Positions 1-11,202 of a stretch of DNA of 64,000 bases are shown here, one piece after another. Origin of the DNA: Phlyctochytrium arcticum (Eukaryota > Chytridiomycota > Chytridiomycetes > Chytridiales > Chytridiaceae); contig JAHLKI010000008.1 in the NCBI GenBank assembly GCA_025602905.1, positions 558,001 through 622,000 of the forward strand, in the 5' to 3' direction. The notes beneath the pieces are model-generated. The model did no database searches. It saw nothing but the letters and a program-made list of their open reading frames with translations, and was not told where the DNA came from. Made by a program: the position numbers and the translations under genes. Each line of letters starts with the position of its first letter. Position 1 is the first letter of the stretch.

Positions 1-1
1 G

Positions 2-562
2 GGGACAAACCTGCGCTGGTTCACCATCATTATCTCCATTGGCGCCGTAGCTGGTCTCACGTCCGTCATTCTCACCATGTTACTTGGTCAACCGCGTATC
101 TTCCACGCCATGGCCAAGGATGGTCTCCTCCCCAAAACCTTTTCCCGCCTCCATCCCCGCTTCCAAACCCCCTACATTACCACCATCACCACTGGGACCA
201 TCTGCGCCCTCTTTGCCGGTATCCTCCCTGTTGACATTCTCGGCAACCTGACCTCTGTCGGCACCCTGATTGCCTTCCTATTCGTCTCCCTCTCTACGAT
301 CGTCCTCAAGATCACTGACCCGACCCGTCCTCGTGGCTTTTCCGTCCCCGGAGGACGCATTGGCGGATTCGTTATTCCAAGCTTGTCAGCTGCCTCTGTT
401 ATTTTCCTCCTGACCCAAATTACACCGGCGTCGATCGCCCGAGTCTTTATCTGGATGGCCATCGGTGCTGTCGTCTACGCCGTCTACGGATACCGAAAGT
501 CTCATTTGGGGAAACACAACGCTGGTCTACGTGCACATGGACACTCTGCATCGACCTTTTAG
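2..562 (+). CDS. Cationic amino-acid permease (APC/CAT family), C-terminal part
   Basis: This is the 3' end of a membrane transporter gene that begins outside the window; the frame is open from base 2. The motif GQPRIFHAMAKDGLLP, just after a hydrophobic helix, is the hallmark of the cationic amino-acid transporter (CAT, SLC7A1-4-like) branch of the APC superfamily, followed by a conserved PYITTITTGTICALFAGILP helix. At least four further hydrophobic segments follow, then a short basic, glycine- and histidine-containing tail ending in TAG at 560-562. The expected role is proton-coupled uptake of basic amino acids across the plasma or vacuolar membrane; the substrate is inferred from family only. 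No intron is visible in this piece. It is convergent with the F-box gene at 781-2178, with 218 bases between stops. Confidence 0.9.
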   Translation, partial: GTNLRWFTIIISIGAVAGLTSVILTMLLGQPRIFHAMAKDGLLPKTFSRLHPRFQTPYITTITTGTICALFAGILPVDILGNLTSVGTLIAFLFVSLSTIVLKITDPTRPRGFSVPGGRIGGFVIPSLSAASVIFLLTQITPASIARVFIWMAIGAVVYAVYGYRKSHLGKHNAGLRAHGHSASTF

Positions 563-780
563 AATAGAAGCTATTTCTTTCTTCTGCTGCATACCAATTG
601 TGCTGATGTAAATCTTCTCAATACATTCCAAGTTCTCTGGTTCTTTAGTATCTGTACTTTTATCACACAAAGATATGTAAATAAGAGGTTGAACATACAG
701 ATACGCGTAAAAACCGGCTTGTGATGAAAGATACAACCCACTCCCAAAAACATTTACACACGCCTGCCTTGCCAGTGAGA

Positions 781-2178
781 TTAAACAAGGTGTGAAAGCG
801 ATTTCCACAAAACCCCCAGTTTCTCGTCTTGATCAAAGATAATCCAGACACCCTTCAGCCTTTCCCTCCGCCGATTTCTGTTTGTTGATGGCTTATGCCG
901 ATTAGGTCCGAAGAATGCGGTCCGCTGTTGTTCCCTTGGCCGTATGAGCAGCATTCGATCAGTATGTTCATATAGGAAAACGAGCATGGGCGATACGGGG
1001 GATGGGTGAATCACTAGGGACGTGAAATTGTTGCTGACCAGTGATGTCGGAGTGCTGACAAGGGGACGAACCAGGATGTACCTTGGTAGTGGTAGTAATG
1101 CATAGAATAGAAGGTTGTCGACAGTTTCGACGAGAAGGGTGTACGAGGAGAGAACATGAATTGAAAGTATTCCGTTGCAAAAGGGTCGACAGATCTCATC
1201 GTCACGCAGAGCTGGCATGTCACCCACCTTGGCCAACCGTGCTCCCGTACGCAAGTCGAAAATTTCGACATACAGCCCGTCTATATTACCCACAGAACAA
1301 GCACAAAATCTTTCCGATAGTGCCAGTCTGTTGACGGTGAGCCCATCCTCCCAGCTTCTCTCCCACAGAATTTGTGGTTCGTGCTTCACAACTCGCACCC
1401 GCACCTGATTGCCGATATAACACGCCAGGAAGCTACCGTGCGTCTTTGCATGCTTACAGTATGTCTCCACACCACTGATGTCGTGAATACATGCAAATCG
1501 ACTGCATCTCGCAAATTCCTCTTCTTCCTTTCGCCAAACTGAGAGCGCCCAACTATCCGTGCCTTCGTCGAAAGCATCCCACTCCCGTACTGCAATGGCC
1601 TCGACCGGCATTGTATCACTTTCGAGGGCAACTGGGCAGCTCGGTTGAAGTAACCCCGTTATCCTGGAGAGTCCTCCGCCCCCATCTTTCCAAGGACTAG
1701 ATGGTTCAGTGATATCCACGGTGGTCAACGCCCCATTATCGCAGCCGATTAGGGTAGAGGGACGAGAGAAGTGCACGGTGAACAGTTCCGGTTGTACGTA
1801 CTTTGGGCAGACCGCCATGATGTAACGTCGGGATAGAAGGGCTTCCGGGGGCATATTCTTTGCCTTTAAAACTCTCAGCTCCTCAACTGCTGATTGGTCC
1901 CCAAGTGCCCTGGCGAGACCACGAGTCCAAATATCCCACTCGCAATAAACATGCTTCCAATCAATGCCATCGTCCAAAGACATTAACCCCACAACCCGCT
2001 CTGGTACGAGCACGAAGTCGGCTAGCTTGGCGCGCCAGAATGGTGCGTTACGTTGAGATGCGACAACATGATACAAAACGCAGGTGGTTCCCAGTCGCAT
2101 AAACGCTTTGGCTGTGAGGTAAGGAAACAAGTTGCTGATGAGAATATCCTCCGGGAGATCAGCAAGCGTTTGAATCAT
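781..2178 (-). CDS. F-box protein with predicted beta-propeller-like C-terminal part (paralogue 1)
   Basis: A single-exon protein of 465 residues. Residues 5-45 (LADLPEDILISNLFPYLTAK, then an RLGTTC turn) fit an F-box, the Skp1-binding module of SCF ubiquitin ligases. The rest has repeated beta-strand-like stretches and could form a WD-like propeller, but no canonical WD repeat is seen. A second gene in this window (61045-62508, minus strand) has the same layout. Shared blocks are WK(H/D)VY(C/R)EWD(I/M)WTRG, RRYI(M/T)A followed by PSTL, EQ(Q/R)RT near the end, and a final GVW..(D/E)...GVL(W/Y)K. The two are therefore paralogues. The ATG is the first in frame and the F-box begins within four residues of it. 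The substrate is unknown. Confidence 0.85.
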   Translation of the reverse strand: MIQTLADLPEDILISNLFPYLTAKAFMRLGTTCVLYHVVASQRNAPFWRAKLADFVLVPERVVGLMSLDDGIDWKHVYCEWDIWTRGLARALGDQSAVEELRVLKAKNMPPEALLSRRYIMAVCPKYVQPELFTVHFSRPSTLIGCDNGALTTVDITEPSSPWKDGGGGLSRITGLLQPSCPVALESDTMPVEAIAVREWDAFDEGTDSWALSVWRKEEEEFARCSRFACIHDISGVETYCKHAKTHGSFLACYIGNQVRVRVVKHEPQILWERSWEDGLTVNRLALSERFCACSVGNIDGLYVEIFDLRTGARLAKVGDMPALRDDEICRPFCNGILSIHVLSSYTLLVETVDNLLFYALLPLPRYILVRPLVSTPTSLVSNNFTSLVIHPSPVSPMLVFLYEHTDRMLLIRPREQQRTAFFGPNRHKPSTNRNRRRERLKGVWIIFDQDEKLGVLWKSLSHLV

Positions 2179-5100
2179 CGAAACCGCCGCGTGTGATCAG
2201 ATAGGATGCACTATGGCTGATGACACTGGCACGTCGGACCATCTATCTGTATAGAACTGGCCTTCTCCTAAGTCCCTCGGTAAGAAAAAATTGGAGGCGA
2301 GACACTCAATCAACAGAAGTCTGAAACCAAATTGCAACGCGTGCTGCCTCTGACTCGGAAATTTAAGATCATGGCGGACGTCGAACATCCTGAACTAAAC
2401 TCCAGACTTCCCGATTTTACGAGTTTTCTCCCGCCTCGCATGTTGGAATCGTGATTGGCACTGCGTCGAGATCAGCAAGGCGGAGTTGATAAAGGCTGGG
2501 AGGAAACTCGAGAGAGTGACTACCGCCTTTGAGGGCCCGCGGACAAGTCTTCGACAGCCCAATGAGACTTCTAAATATGTGAGCGTTGCTTGCGTTGCGT
2601 CCATTAGCGCACTCATTTTGGGAAACAGGTCAAAGACTCCAATTCGATACCTAAATGCTGAAAAGCATACGATCCGTCCATCAGGCGAAAGAGTTGATGA
2701 GAGCCGGCCACATCCCCTGCAACGTCAATCAGACCATTCCCTGTTAGAACTGCAAAATGACGATATAAGTGTCCTTGCACGATGAACTCTTCCTTCTCAG
2801 TCAGTAACCAGTGACCTTTGCTGTTTGGTTACTGGAACTATGCGAACTCCCGGGACTTTGGTCGCGCCCAGACTGATGTGCATGTCGTTGTCAAACGGAG
2901 AGTCTGGTCGGCTCTATTTCGAAACACTTGAGTGATCGACTGACCATTAAAATCCGGTAATCATATCAAAGTGGCTAAAGCTACGTTCAAGGCTAGGACA
3001 GTCTTGGTGCAGACACACATTGGACATTCTACCCTTGTTCCAACTTCCCAGTGAAATCACCCAATCTCAAAAATTCCCTTTCCTGATCTCGCCATTCGCA
3101 GTCACCATGCTGTGCGGAAACACCACATCGCTTTGATGTACTTGTTCCTCGCTCACAGTTATGTCATGATACAGCTGTAATTGATTATCGTCGTAGATGA
3201 TGATTTCAAGTCATTCTGGTCGAAAAGGTGCTACAAACTGGAAAACCCTGATATGTCTGAGTATCACCAACCTAGCCAGCAAAGCGAGGAGTTAAATTTC
3301 ATAATTCGGACACATACTAAAAAATCTTTTCTCAGTGAACGCCACGTACAAAATCATCGCGAAAGTTCGAAACACGTCAACCTATGCATCTTATAAGAAC
3401 GAGCACTGCCTGACAGTATTTAAAGCGAATGAAAGGCTTATCAATTCCATTACTTGATCGGTAACGTTTACGAACGTCCCTTCTCCCCTTTAGAATGAAG
3501 ACGAATCAATACTGGGTCTGAACGCCGATTTGGCCCAATATAGGAAGAATCAAGCCGCAAGTGCCACAAGCAACAGCAAGAGGGCTGGCGATATCATGGG
3601 CGCGACGAGAGAAGAACTAGCCAATTAGGACCATTCCGATCGGGAAAGTGCAACCTCGCGCATCACACTTTTCCAAACAAGACTCGAATCAAGCTGTTTG
3701 GCTGGGGCGCAGATTTTCAATCGGACAATGAGTATCCGAAAAACAACGGCTAGGAACCTTCCAGTTTTTCTAAGACACCCAACTGGAGATTGCGTGTAAA
3801 AATTCGTCGCTTCCGGTATCATGCCGCAAAGTTCTGATAGCGACCAACGGTCTACTGGAGTGCGAAGAGTATGTTATGTTGTCGTGTGATAAGAAACGCT
3901 CGATAGCAGCAATGCACGAAAAGATACATGTCACAAAATTCGTTGGGTAGCGAGCACTGTTGCAACCACTTTCGATCATAACGCCCTCAAATTGCCCTAG
4001 AGGCAGTTTCAATTACGAGAAGTTCCAGGAGATACAGCTGGAAGTTTGCCAATTTCTGCAATGCAGCGCTGGTCGCTCACACCGGTAGCGGAAGAAACGC
4101 GAGCTTTTCTCTGCAAAGCGAACGTACTCTTACCATCATGGTAAAGCCCACTTGATGATTGTTCAGGAACAATTTAGGGAGCTGCTAGCTGCACAAATAC
4201 CAACGGCCTAGATAACCAGGGCAACGAGATTTAAAGGCAAGAAGTTTATCTGGAAGGATGTAACAAGTCGACTGCACATCTCACTGGTTAATTTCAGTAC
4301 GCGCGCGGACCCCCGCGCCCAGGTAATTGCTATCGTTCTCTTTTTTTCCCACATAATATATAGCCATCATAGACATTCCCTCCCCCGCAGCAAAATTGAC
4401 CTAGAACCTGTACTTGGCCTTTTGTACTTTACACCGAACAATGCTACTGCTCGGCGTGGGAGTGCGCGAACGCATAAACGCATCGCGACGCGTTCTGAAA
4501 GTAACAAGTGGGATGTGCAGTTGACTTGTTATATCCTTCCAGATGGAAACCTGTGCCGGCTAATCACGTTATAAAGGATCTGGGGACGGGGGCCGGGTAC
4601 CTTTGGTTGTTGCTAGTGACTCCTTGGACCGAGTGGCGATCTTGGAAGAGCGGTGTTGCCCTAATTTGTAACCTCTGCATTGGGGGTAGGGGTCAATAAG
4701 ATGTCACGGACTTGATGCATGCAAGCAGGCATCTGGGATGCCAAATACTTCCTTATTCGAGACGCAGGCTTTGAGATTTCAGACTTGCTAACACTGCCAC
4801 AGCGCAGACAACCGAACGGCTTTCCCACCGTATGAGGCAATGGTAAAAGAAAGAAAAAATAGGTTGTGAAATGGAAAAAATAGTAAAGCAGAGTCATGAC
4901 TGTATGGATGAAATAAGGAGAGGAAATGTTTTAGGGCGGGAAAGAAGTGCCTCGGTTTTTGGCCAATTCAAATGTCCACAAATTCATTTGGCTGGAACGT
5001 TGCATTGTTTCCATGTATTGATCTGACATGGATTTTATGCTCTTTGTATTTCAAGAAAGAGGAACATAAGAACAGCTGGCATACAAAACTGACCAGCGTT

Positions 5101-7432
5101 CAAAGATGGCGTGTTCTCATTGTTCCCAGTAGGTTAAGCAGGAAGTCAGGACAAGCTTGAAAACAAAAGTAAGGTATATGTGGAAAAACAAATTCTAGGC
5201 ATTTGTGTTCGAAATCTTTGCACTCTATCCCATGTATTTCCCACAGAGTAAGGAAGAAGGATGATGAGAAAAGCCAGTGTGCAAGAGCAAGATTATGTGC
5301 AACCATTCTTAGAATTCATAGGCATGTATTGCGTGCCTCTGGCAGAGGCATGTTCCAGATGGTAAGAAGAAGGAAGCTGGGAGTAGCCAGCAAGCAAAAA
5401 GTAAATAAAGAAAAGATGCGTTTCGTGGATGGGACAGAAAGAACCAAAATAGTTTTGCCAGCAAGTGGCACCACACATTCATAGAAAAAATTGATCCTCT
5501 TCACCTAAAGAGCACATGAAGTACTGTACACCACACAGTGGTCACAGTGCACGATGGCATGTTCCTTGGTGGTCAAACCTTTTGATATTCCGAGCGCTTG
5601 CGTGAACCATCATAATAAATTTACAAATTCATTGAGACTGGCAACAAGCATACTAGATACAATGGAGTACTCCTCTCTGTGGGTGGGAACAGCAAACATC
5701 TAGATTGAAGCCACAAGCAATTGCCTTACACAAAGTACCTCATTTTGGTGCAATTTAGCTTTTTTGCTAGAGGTACTCAAGATGGATGTCTCTGTGTAGC
5801 CACTGGGATGGTCCAGTTTTACAAATTAGCTGGGGGTGTGACACAGTTGGAGAGGTAAGATTAGCAGTGCTGTGTTATGGGCTGGTGGATGAGGGAAACC
5901 ACATGGGCAATACCTTCTGAGATTTGCCAGAAAGTGCCAAAGCAGTTGTGACCCAGACATTTTTTATGGAGGAAAAACTGGATGGGCGATTTCAAGCCGA
6001 AGGAAAGAATGAGTGCATTTTGAAGGTGGCGGTGAGGAAGGGGAACGAATACTGGCAAAGCACAGGGTAGCGAACACAATTTTGCAGATGCAAAATCAAA
6101 AAGAATTTGCAATTGGGTGTAATAGTACAATGTACACAAGAGCAGGTAGCTTGCTTTTCTAACGTCAGTCTAAACCCTCCCTAGCTAGAAACGTGCTTTT
6201 GCTCTGATGTGCAGCAACTCTGGTTTCCAGTTATTGTGCGTATACCCATTTCCAAAATATGCTTGATGGGCAGGGTATACTGTGAGCTTGAAAAATAGCG
6301 TTGAAAACAGCATAGACAAAACATAGTAAGGGAATCTGCATGGAGAAGGTCTCAAGCCTTCTGCTCATCTTGAAATAGGCAGTTAAAGATGAAATCGTCA
6401 TCACTGCTGGTTACTCAGGTGGCACCTATCATAAGAATCTCTGGTGGAAGTGACTAGAGGACAGTAAACAGTGGGTTGGAGGCACATATTACTACTAAAA
6501 ATGGTATGCGGATATACAGTAGTTCCTGTAATCCAACAAATTTTTTGGACTTTAAAAATTGGGCTTCTAAATTTTTCTTTGAAAACATCACAGAAAGAAA
6601 TCCTGACAGTTACCCAATCTTTTTTCTGCACATTTTCAATTCAGAATCAAGCAGGCTTTCAGCAAAGTCATGTGTCAGCTCGTCAGCTTGGATATTGGAT
6701 TTTCTCTCATTGTTTTGTCACGGATTTGCAGTAAACGTGGTCTCTTGCTGGCAGAAAATACCTTAGACTGAAACTTTAAGCCCATTAAAATTGAACTATA
6801 CAGCGTCAGAGAAAAGAACTGGGGCAACAATCCCATAACTACAGAATACTTTTTGTAGCTAATATTTGTTTGCGCATTTGCCATTCCAAAATTCATAGCA
6901 ATGCAACCTTTTGGAATTTGAAATTTTCTTGAATTCTTCCTAACTCAAAATGCATAGGAACTGTGTCCACCCATATCTATAAAGAATGTGGAGTGACTTT
7001 ACAGCCACGTAAAATACTGAGGAGCATATGAGATGATAGCTAGCCTTTGGGGCAACATTTCCATCTGCAAGGATCATAAAAGTTATTGAAGAAGTTTTGA
7101 GAATTTCAAGAAATTTCGATTGGCTAAGCATTTTCCGACCTAAATTTCTTGGCTCAGAGGGTTAATATTGGTCGATTCATGCAGCCCATTTGCAAGCAAT
7201 AGAAATGACTAAATGTATAGAGTTTAAAAGTTCCTATCAACAGAAGAGAATCTTTCATGACTTTTGGAAGAAGTTTCCAATACCATTGGCACAGATTTCA
7301 GCCTGATACAATGCACAGATAATTAAGAACTGCAACATTACGGTACAAGTGGGGATGAGTGCAAAAATTGATGTTGAAAAATAGGAGTAACTGTACTCTA
7401 CATACAATCTTACTCTCTCAACCCAAATCTGA
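2179..7432. other. Gene-free stretch, 5' part of the repeat-rich island
   Basis: About 5.2 kb with no convincing gene. All open frames here are short (under 100 codons), lack recognisable domains, and show no plausible intron chain. The stretch from about 4.3 kb onward becomes visibly A/T-rich compared with the flanking genes. The only structured feature seen is a diverged repeat unit at about 6950-7165 that reappears at about 12245-12445. No rRNA, tRNA or array was recognised. Confidence 0.6.
6950..7165 (+). repeat. Diverged dispersed repeat, copy 1
   Basis: This stretch shares ordered blocks with 12245-12445 in the same orientation: a GTGTCCAnCCAAT-like block, TTTACAGnCACG, ATGAGATGAnAGCTA, a TTnGGGCA block, then CTTGGCTCAGAGGGTTAA against CTGGCTCAGGAGGTTAAC. 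The copies are clearly related but divergent, with small gaps. Copy 1 ends about 270 bases upstream of the helicase reading frame. The family is not recognised. Confidence 0.55.
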
Positions 7433-7456
7433 TCAAGGACAAAGGAAACCAAATTG

Positions 7457-8986
7457 ATGTTCCATCCAATTCAAAAGAAAACATCCCATACTCTGCCAAA
7501 CTTTGTAAGGAAAAGTTGTTATTTTCCATATACAAAATATGAATGGAAACGTGGTGAGGAAATTCTAGCATATCATTCAGATACAAAAAGTGACAAGAAG
7601 AAACTGGAAAATGTTGATAAGATATGGGGATCTTCAAAAGTACGGGTGGTGGTAGGAAATTCATGTTTGGCAGTTGGTGTAAATTTCAATCCAAGTAAAG
7701 AACTCATTGCTCTTCATCAGTTACGAGAATTTGACACTGTTTTTGGGTTTCTTGACCAAAGTTGTATGACCCCGAGAGATTTCTTGCAATTAATTCAACG
7801 AATTCGACATCCAAAGAATCCAGATGTGCATATGTTTTTCATGAGGGGGTTTCCAGCGGCAGTAAAGAAACAATCAAAATTACAACCACACGAACCAGAA
7901 CCGTTTGAGATGATTGAATTATGGAATTGGTCAGGATTTGGACAGTTGAAACGGGATCTTGACATAGAATCCCGAGCCTCATTCAACAAGGATGTTCTCA
8001 AAATCCTCCATCTACTCACGGATTTCACATCATTCTCTCTGGATATAGACACTGAGAAATTATGCAAAGAAGAAATCACTGAAATACGACGTCAAATAGA
8101 TACAACATTATCGGTTTTCAGATGGGAGAATATAGAAACCGTGAATGAAGATGGATTTCAAGAGGTCAAGAAGAAGATAAAGTCATTTGATGCCGATATG
8201 GATGATATACTGCAGTATCAAAAATATAAGTTTACGGCATTATTTACAGAAGCCGTGAAAGAAGAGGATATATCTTGCTACTGGGGAAAGCATCAGGAAT
8301 GTGCGTATGCGCTACACCAGTTGGGGGTTCTGAAACAACATGGTACATACATTGACAGTCCTTCACCCGATTACATGGTGTCAACAGCAGCACGAGTGAT
8401 ATACAGTATTTTGGAGGAAAATCAAATTGACTGGAAAGAAATGGAAATTGACATTAAACATTGTACTCTACCATTCGGTCATATCAAACGAGCCTTTCAT
8501 TTTCACCACCAACCCACCACATACCGAACTGATTTGTATGCCAAAATATTCAATGCTTTCTTTGGTGAGAAAATCTTCTTCAAGGATGAGAGGACATGGT
8601 GTATCAAAAAACCAGGAATTCCAACATCACACTTGAAGATCTTCAGGGAGGAAATGCCGCAAATTTGGGAATTGAAACCGGATGAAGATGATGAGGGGGT
8701 TGATGCCCCCCCACAACAACCAACCCGAGAAGAAGGAAAAGTACCTTTAAAGAAGAGGAAAGAATTAACAAACAAGGACATGATGTTTTCCAATTATCAA
8801 AGAACTCCACCCCAGCCAAGACCCAAGATAGATGAGACTATTACAAGAATCAAGAATGATATAGCGAAGATGGTTGATCGTGGTTACAACGTCAAGACTG
8901 GGAAGTACCAGAGTATCAACACTGTGATCACAGATTATTGGGGGGTTGTGCCGGAGAAGAAGGAAAAGACAACAAGAGTATGTTGA
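7457..8986 (+). pseudogene. Replication-origin-binding-type SF2 helicase, C-terminal fragment
   Basis: The frame is open from 7433, with the first ATG at 7457; about 509 residues. The N-terminal part carries the second RecA-like lobe of a superfamily-2 helicase: EILAYHSDT, then a motif V-like segment (VVVGNSCLAVGVNF), FDTVFGFLDQ, and a motif VI-like segment (RDFLQLIQRIRHPKNPDV). This order matches the Herpes_ori_bp/OBP-like helicase family, which also occurs in large DNA viruses and in many copies in some fungal genomes. The first lobe (Walker A and DEAD-like box) is absent upstream, so this looks like a truncated copy, although upstream exons cannot be excluded. The C-terminal half is acidic then lysine-rich, with no domain I recognise. 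Codon use is A/T-rich, unlike the genes after 27 kb. It is followed within 70 bases by the 115-bp repeats, suggesting it belongs to a mobile or viral-derived element. Confidence 0.7.
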
Positions 8987-9050
8987 TATAATTAATAGAT
9001 TTCTTTAAATATAACATTTCCTATCTCTTTTTAAGAAAGCATGTTATCCG

Positions 9051-9165
9051 TTTGATAATACCCTCATCTGGAGATTATCAAGAGCCTCAAGATTATCAAA
9101 ATTACCCCCTGGTCCAAAAAGTCCCAAATATTTGAGCATTTTGTGAATACCCAGAAAATACAGAA
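9051..9165 (+). repeat. 115-bp repeat family A, copy 1
   Basis: Begins TTTGATAATACCCTCATCTG and ends CCAGAAAATACAGAA. It is nearly identical to 9236-9350, with only a few substitutions and the same length. It starts 64 bases after the stop codon of the helicase fragment. Part of it (ACCCCCTGGTCCAAAAAGTC and AAATATTT) is the reverse complement of the ends of the B copies at 9892-10069 and 10141-10306. Confidence 0.9.
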
Positions 9166-9235
9166 TGTCAATGTTTTGACCAAAGGGAGAAGTAGAAAAA
9201 AGCGATACCAACACCTACTCCAAAATGAGAAGCCC

Positions 9236-9350
9236 TTTGATAATACCCCCATCTGGAGATTATCAAGAGCCTCAAAATCATCAAACTTACCCCCTGGTCC
9301 AAAAAGTCCCAAATATTTCAGCATTTTGTGAATATCCAGAAAATGCAGAA
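9236..9350 (+). repeat. 115-bp repeat family A, copy 2
   Basis: Direct repeat of 9051-9165, separated from it by a 70-bp spacer that is not itself repeated. It reads TTTGATAATACCCCCATCTG at the start, differing from copy 1 by one base in that segment. Together with the B copies it makes a four-unit cluster in two orientations. Confidence 0.9.
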
Positions 9351-9458
9351 ACTCAGACAAATGCACTCTACATGATCAAAAAACTTCTTCATGTTTTTCA
9401 CTGATGAAGAGGTGCTGTGGAGCGTCTTTCCATTTCTCATTCATTTCCGACCATGCAA

Positions 9459-9532
9459 CATCGACTTCAGTATTCTGCAAAAGTGGCATTGTCTATACCT
9501 AATGTCACTTTTGCAGAATACTGAAGTCGATG
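9459..9532. repeat. Hairpin: 32-bp inverted repeat, 10-bp loop
   Basis: Left arm 9459-9490, loop 9491-9500, right arm 9501-9532. The arms are reverse complements with a single mismatch (G versus A in AAGTGGCAT / ATGTCACTT). Such a structure would fold strongly in RNA or single-stranded DNA. It lies between the A and B repeat copies and does not overlap a credible gene. Confidence 0.9.
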
Positions 9533-9704
9533 AAAAAGAGAAAAAAGAAGAAAGTTTGATTAGTTTTGCAACAGAGTGGTGGAGGGGATATGAGCAGAAA
9601 AGAGTGAACCAGAAGTATGTAGAGTGTATATGGTAAAACAGGTTGCCCAGAATGCGGATATCGACCGCAGCACATCATTGCAGCATCAATTCAATAAGGG
9701 AAGA

Positions 9705-9776
9705 AAAAGAGGAAAGTTCTCACAATCTCCCCATACCCTTTATGGAGTGATGAGATTGTGAGAACTTTCCTCTTTT
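9705..9776. repeat. Hairpin: perfect 25-bp inverted repeat, 22-bp loop
   Basis: The left arm (AAAAGAGGAAAGTTCTCACA and on) at 9705-9729 is perfectly complementary to 9752-9776; the loop is 9730-9751. This is the second strong hairpin within 300 bp, with an unrelated sequence, so the two share architecture but not ancestry of the arms. Confidence 0.9.
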
Positions 9777-9891
9777 GTGAAATAATTGAAACGACCTTGA
9801 GAGTGGACAGGACACTATGGCAAGCAGGTGTTGGTAAAGAAAGAAGATGGAGCGGGGGAAACAGAAGTATGTAGAGTGTGTATGTCAAAAC

Positions 9892-10069
9892 TGTGAAGCC
9901 AATTGATAATTACCCCCAAATGTGAAATTGTCCAGAAATGGTATATTTTGATGTGTATTTGTTGAGTTCTGTAGAAATCAGCCATATTCTTGGGCATTTT
10001 CAGAAGTTGGTAGAAATTGCAAAAATATTTAGGACTTTTGAAAGAAGGGGGTAATCCTGATATTCTTGA
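9892..10069 (-). repeat. Repeat family B, copy 1 (about 180 bp)
   Basis: Begins TGTGAAGCCAATTGATAAT and runs through GAGTTCTGTAGAAAT and GGACTTTTGAAAGAAGGGGG. It repeats at 10141-10306 with small gaps. Its distal third is an inverted match to family A, so the A and B copies look like related units facing each other. A short leader (CAGAAGTATGTAGAGTGT) before this copy also occurs at about 9611, before the second hairpin. Confidence 0.8.
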
Positions 10070-10140
10070 GAATCCTGATGTTCTCCAAATCCATGAAGTG
10101 GTACTCATATCAGAGCAACAAAGACTGTATACTATGGAAA

Positions 10141-10306
10141 TGTGAAGCCAATTGATAATACCCCCCAAATGTGAAATAGTACATTTTGAGGTGTATTCGG
10201 TGAGTTCTGTAGAAATCTGCCATATTTGGGGCATTTTTAGGAGTTGGTAGAAATTGCAAAAAGATTTGGGACTTTTGAAAGAAGGGGGCAATCCTGAAAT
10301 TCTTGA
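10141..10306 (-). repeat. Repeat family B, copy 2
   Basis: Direct repeat of 9892-10069, sharing TGTGAAGCCAATTGATAAT, GTGAGTTCTGTAGAAATC, AGTTGGTAGAAATTGCAAAA and GGACTTTTGAAAGAAGGGGG. It is about 10 bases shorter through deletions near its centre. It closes the repeat cluster on the right. Confidence 0.85.
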
Positions 10307-11202
10307 TACTCTTGATGATCTCAAGATTGTTTGAGTAGTGTTATGACATGAGTACCTGCTAGAAGTCCCTTGGTGGCAGAGCCAGGGCAGCACTCGATGA
10401 ATAATGGAGCGAGATGAGAGGGGTGGGCAGAGAGGTGGTCAGAGTTATTGGAGCTAGGCTGAGACAGGCTGCTCCTTTAGATGGGGGGAATGGACATCAG
10501 CCTTGGCTCATCTGCAACTGGTGCTGTACCTGTTGGAAGTGCATTAAATGTAGCAAAATTATACATTTTGGAGAATTCTTGAATGTGGGGAAACTTAAGC
10601 TGTTTGACACATTGGTTGTTGTTTTTGTGTCTTGCAATCTCAAAATGTTGAAGAGTTAGACACTCTTATCCCAGACACATATATCACATTTATTTTTGTA
10701 CATTTCTCTGTATTTGGGGGGATTCTCTCTGCTATAAAAGGCCAAGGAACCTTCACCTCTCTCTGAAACAATCAATGCATGCACCCCAAACAATCATGTC
10801 CTGCGTCCAAACTTCAACAAACCAAGCTTGCAAGGTGGCACGAGCAAAATGGCCTCAAAATCAGCAGCAACACAGCCAATGTTGCTAAGTGCAGGAGACG
10901 CCAAAGTGGCTGCAGTGCACTGACAGGTGCCAGATTTTGGAAATGCAAATTATCAGCATAAATGTGATGGTAGGTGCCATGTATAAGCCCTCGGTCATCT
11001 GTACTACAACACCGCCAAACACACCAATACCGGGGTACGTACTGGGCATAAAAGAATAACTGGTTTGACCCAATTGTTTTGCTCCCAAATTCCCCATTAA
11101 AATATGAATGGGAAGGAACTTACACCAGAGCTCAAAACATGAGGCCAAAAAGCGGACAAGCTCTCAATCAAATGTCCCCCTATGGGCGAAACATAGCAGC
11201 TG

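Noticed and set aside
7457..8986. Intact endogenous viral replication gene
   Set aside because: The ATP-binding lobe is missing, no companion viral genes are seen, and the family also occurs in fungal genomes; only a fragment is supported.
9051..10306. CRISPR-like array
   Set aside because: Repeats are 115-180 bp, in both orientations, with irregular spacing, in eukaryotic DNA.
10733..10741. TATAAAAGG as a promoter
   Set aside because: No gene or element start follows within a reasonable distance; TATA-like strings are common in A/T-rich DNA.
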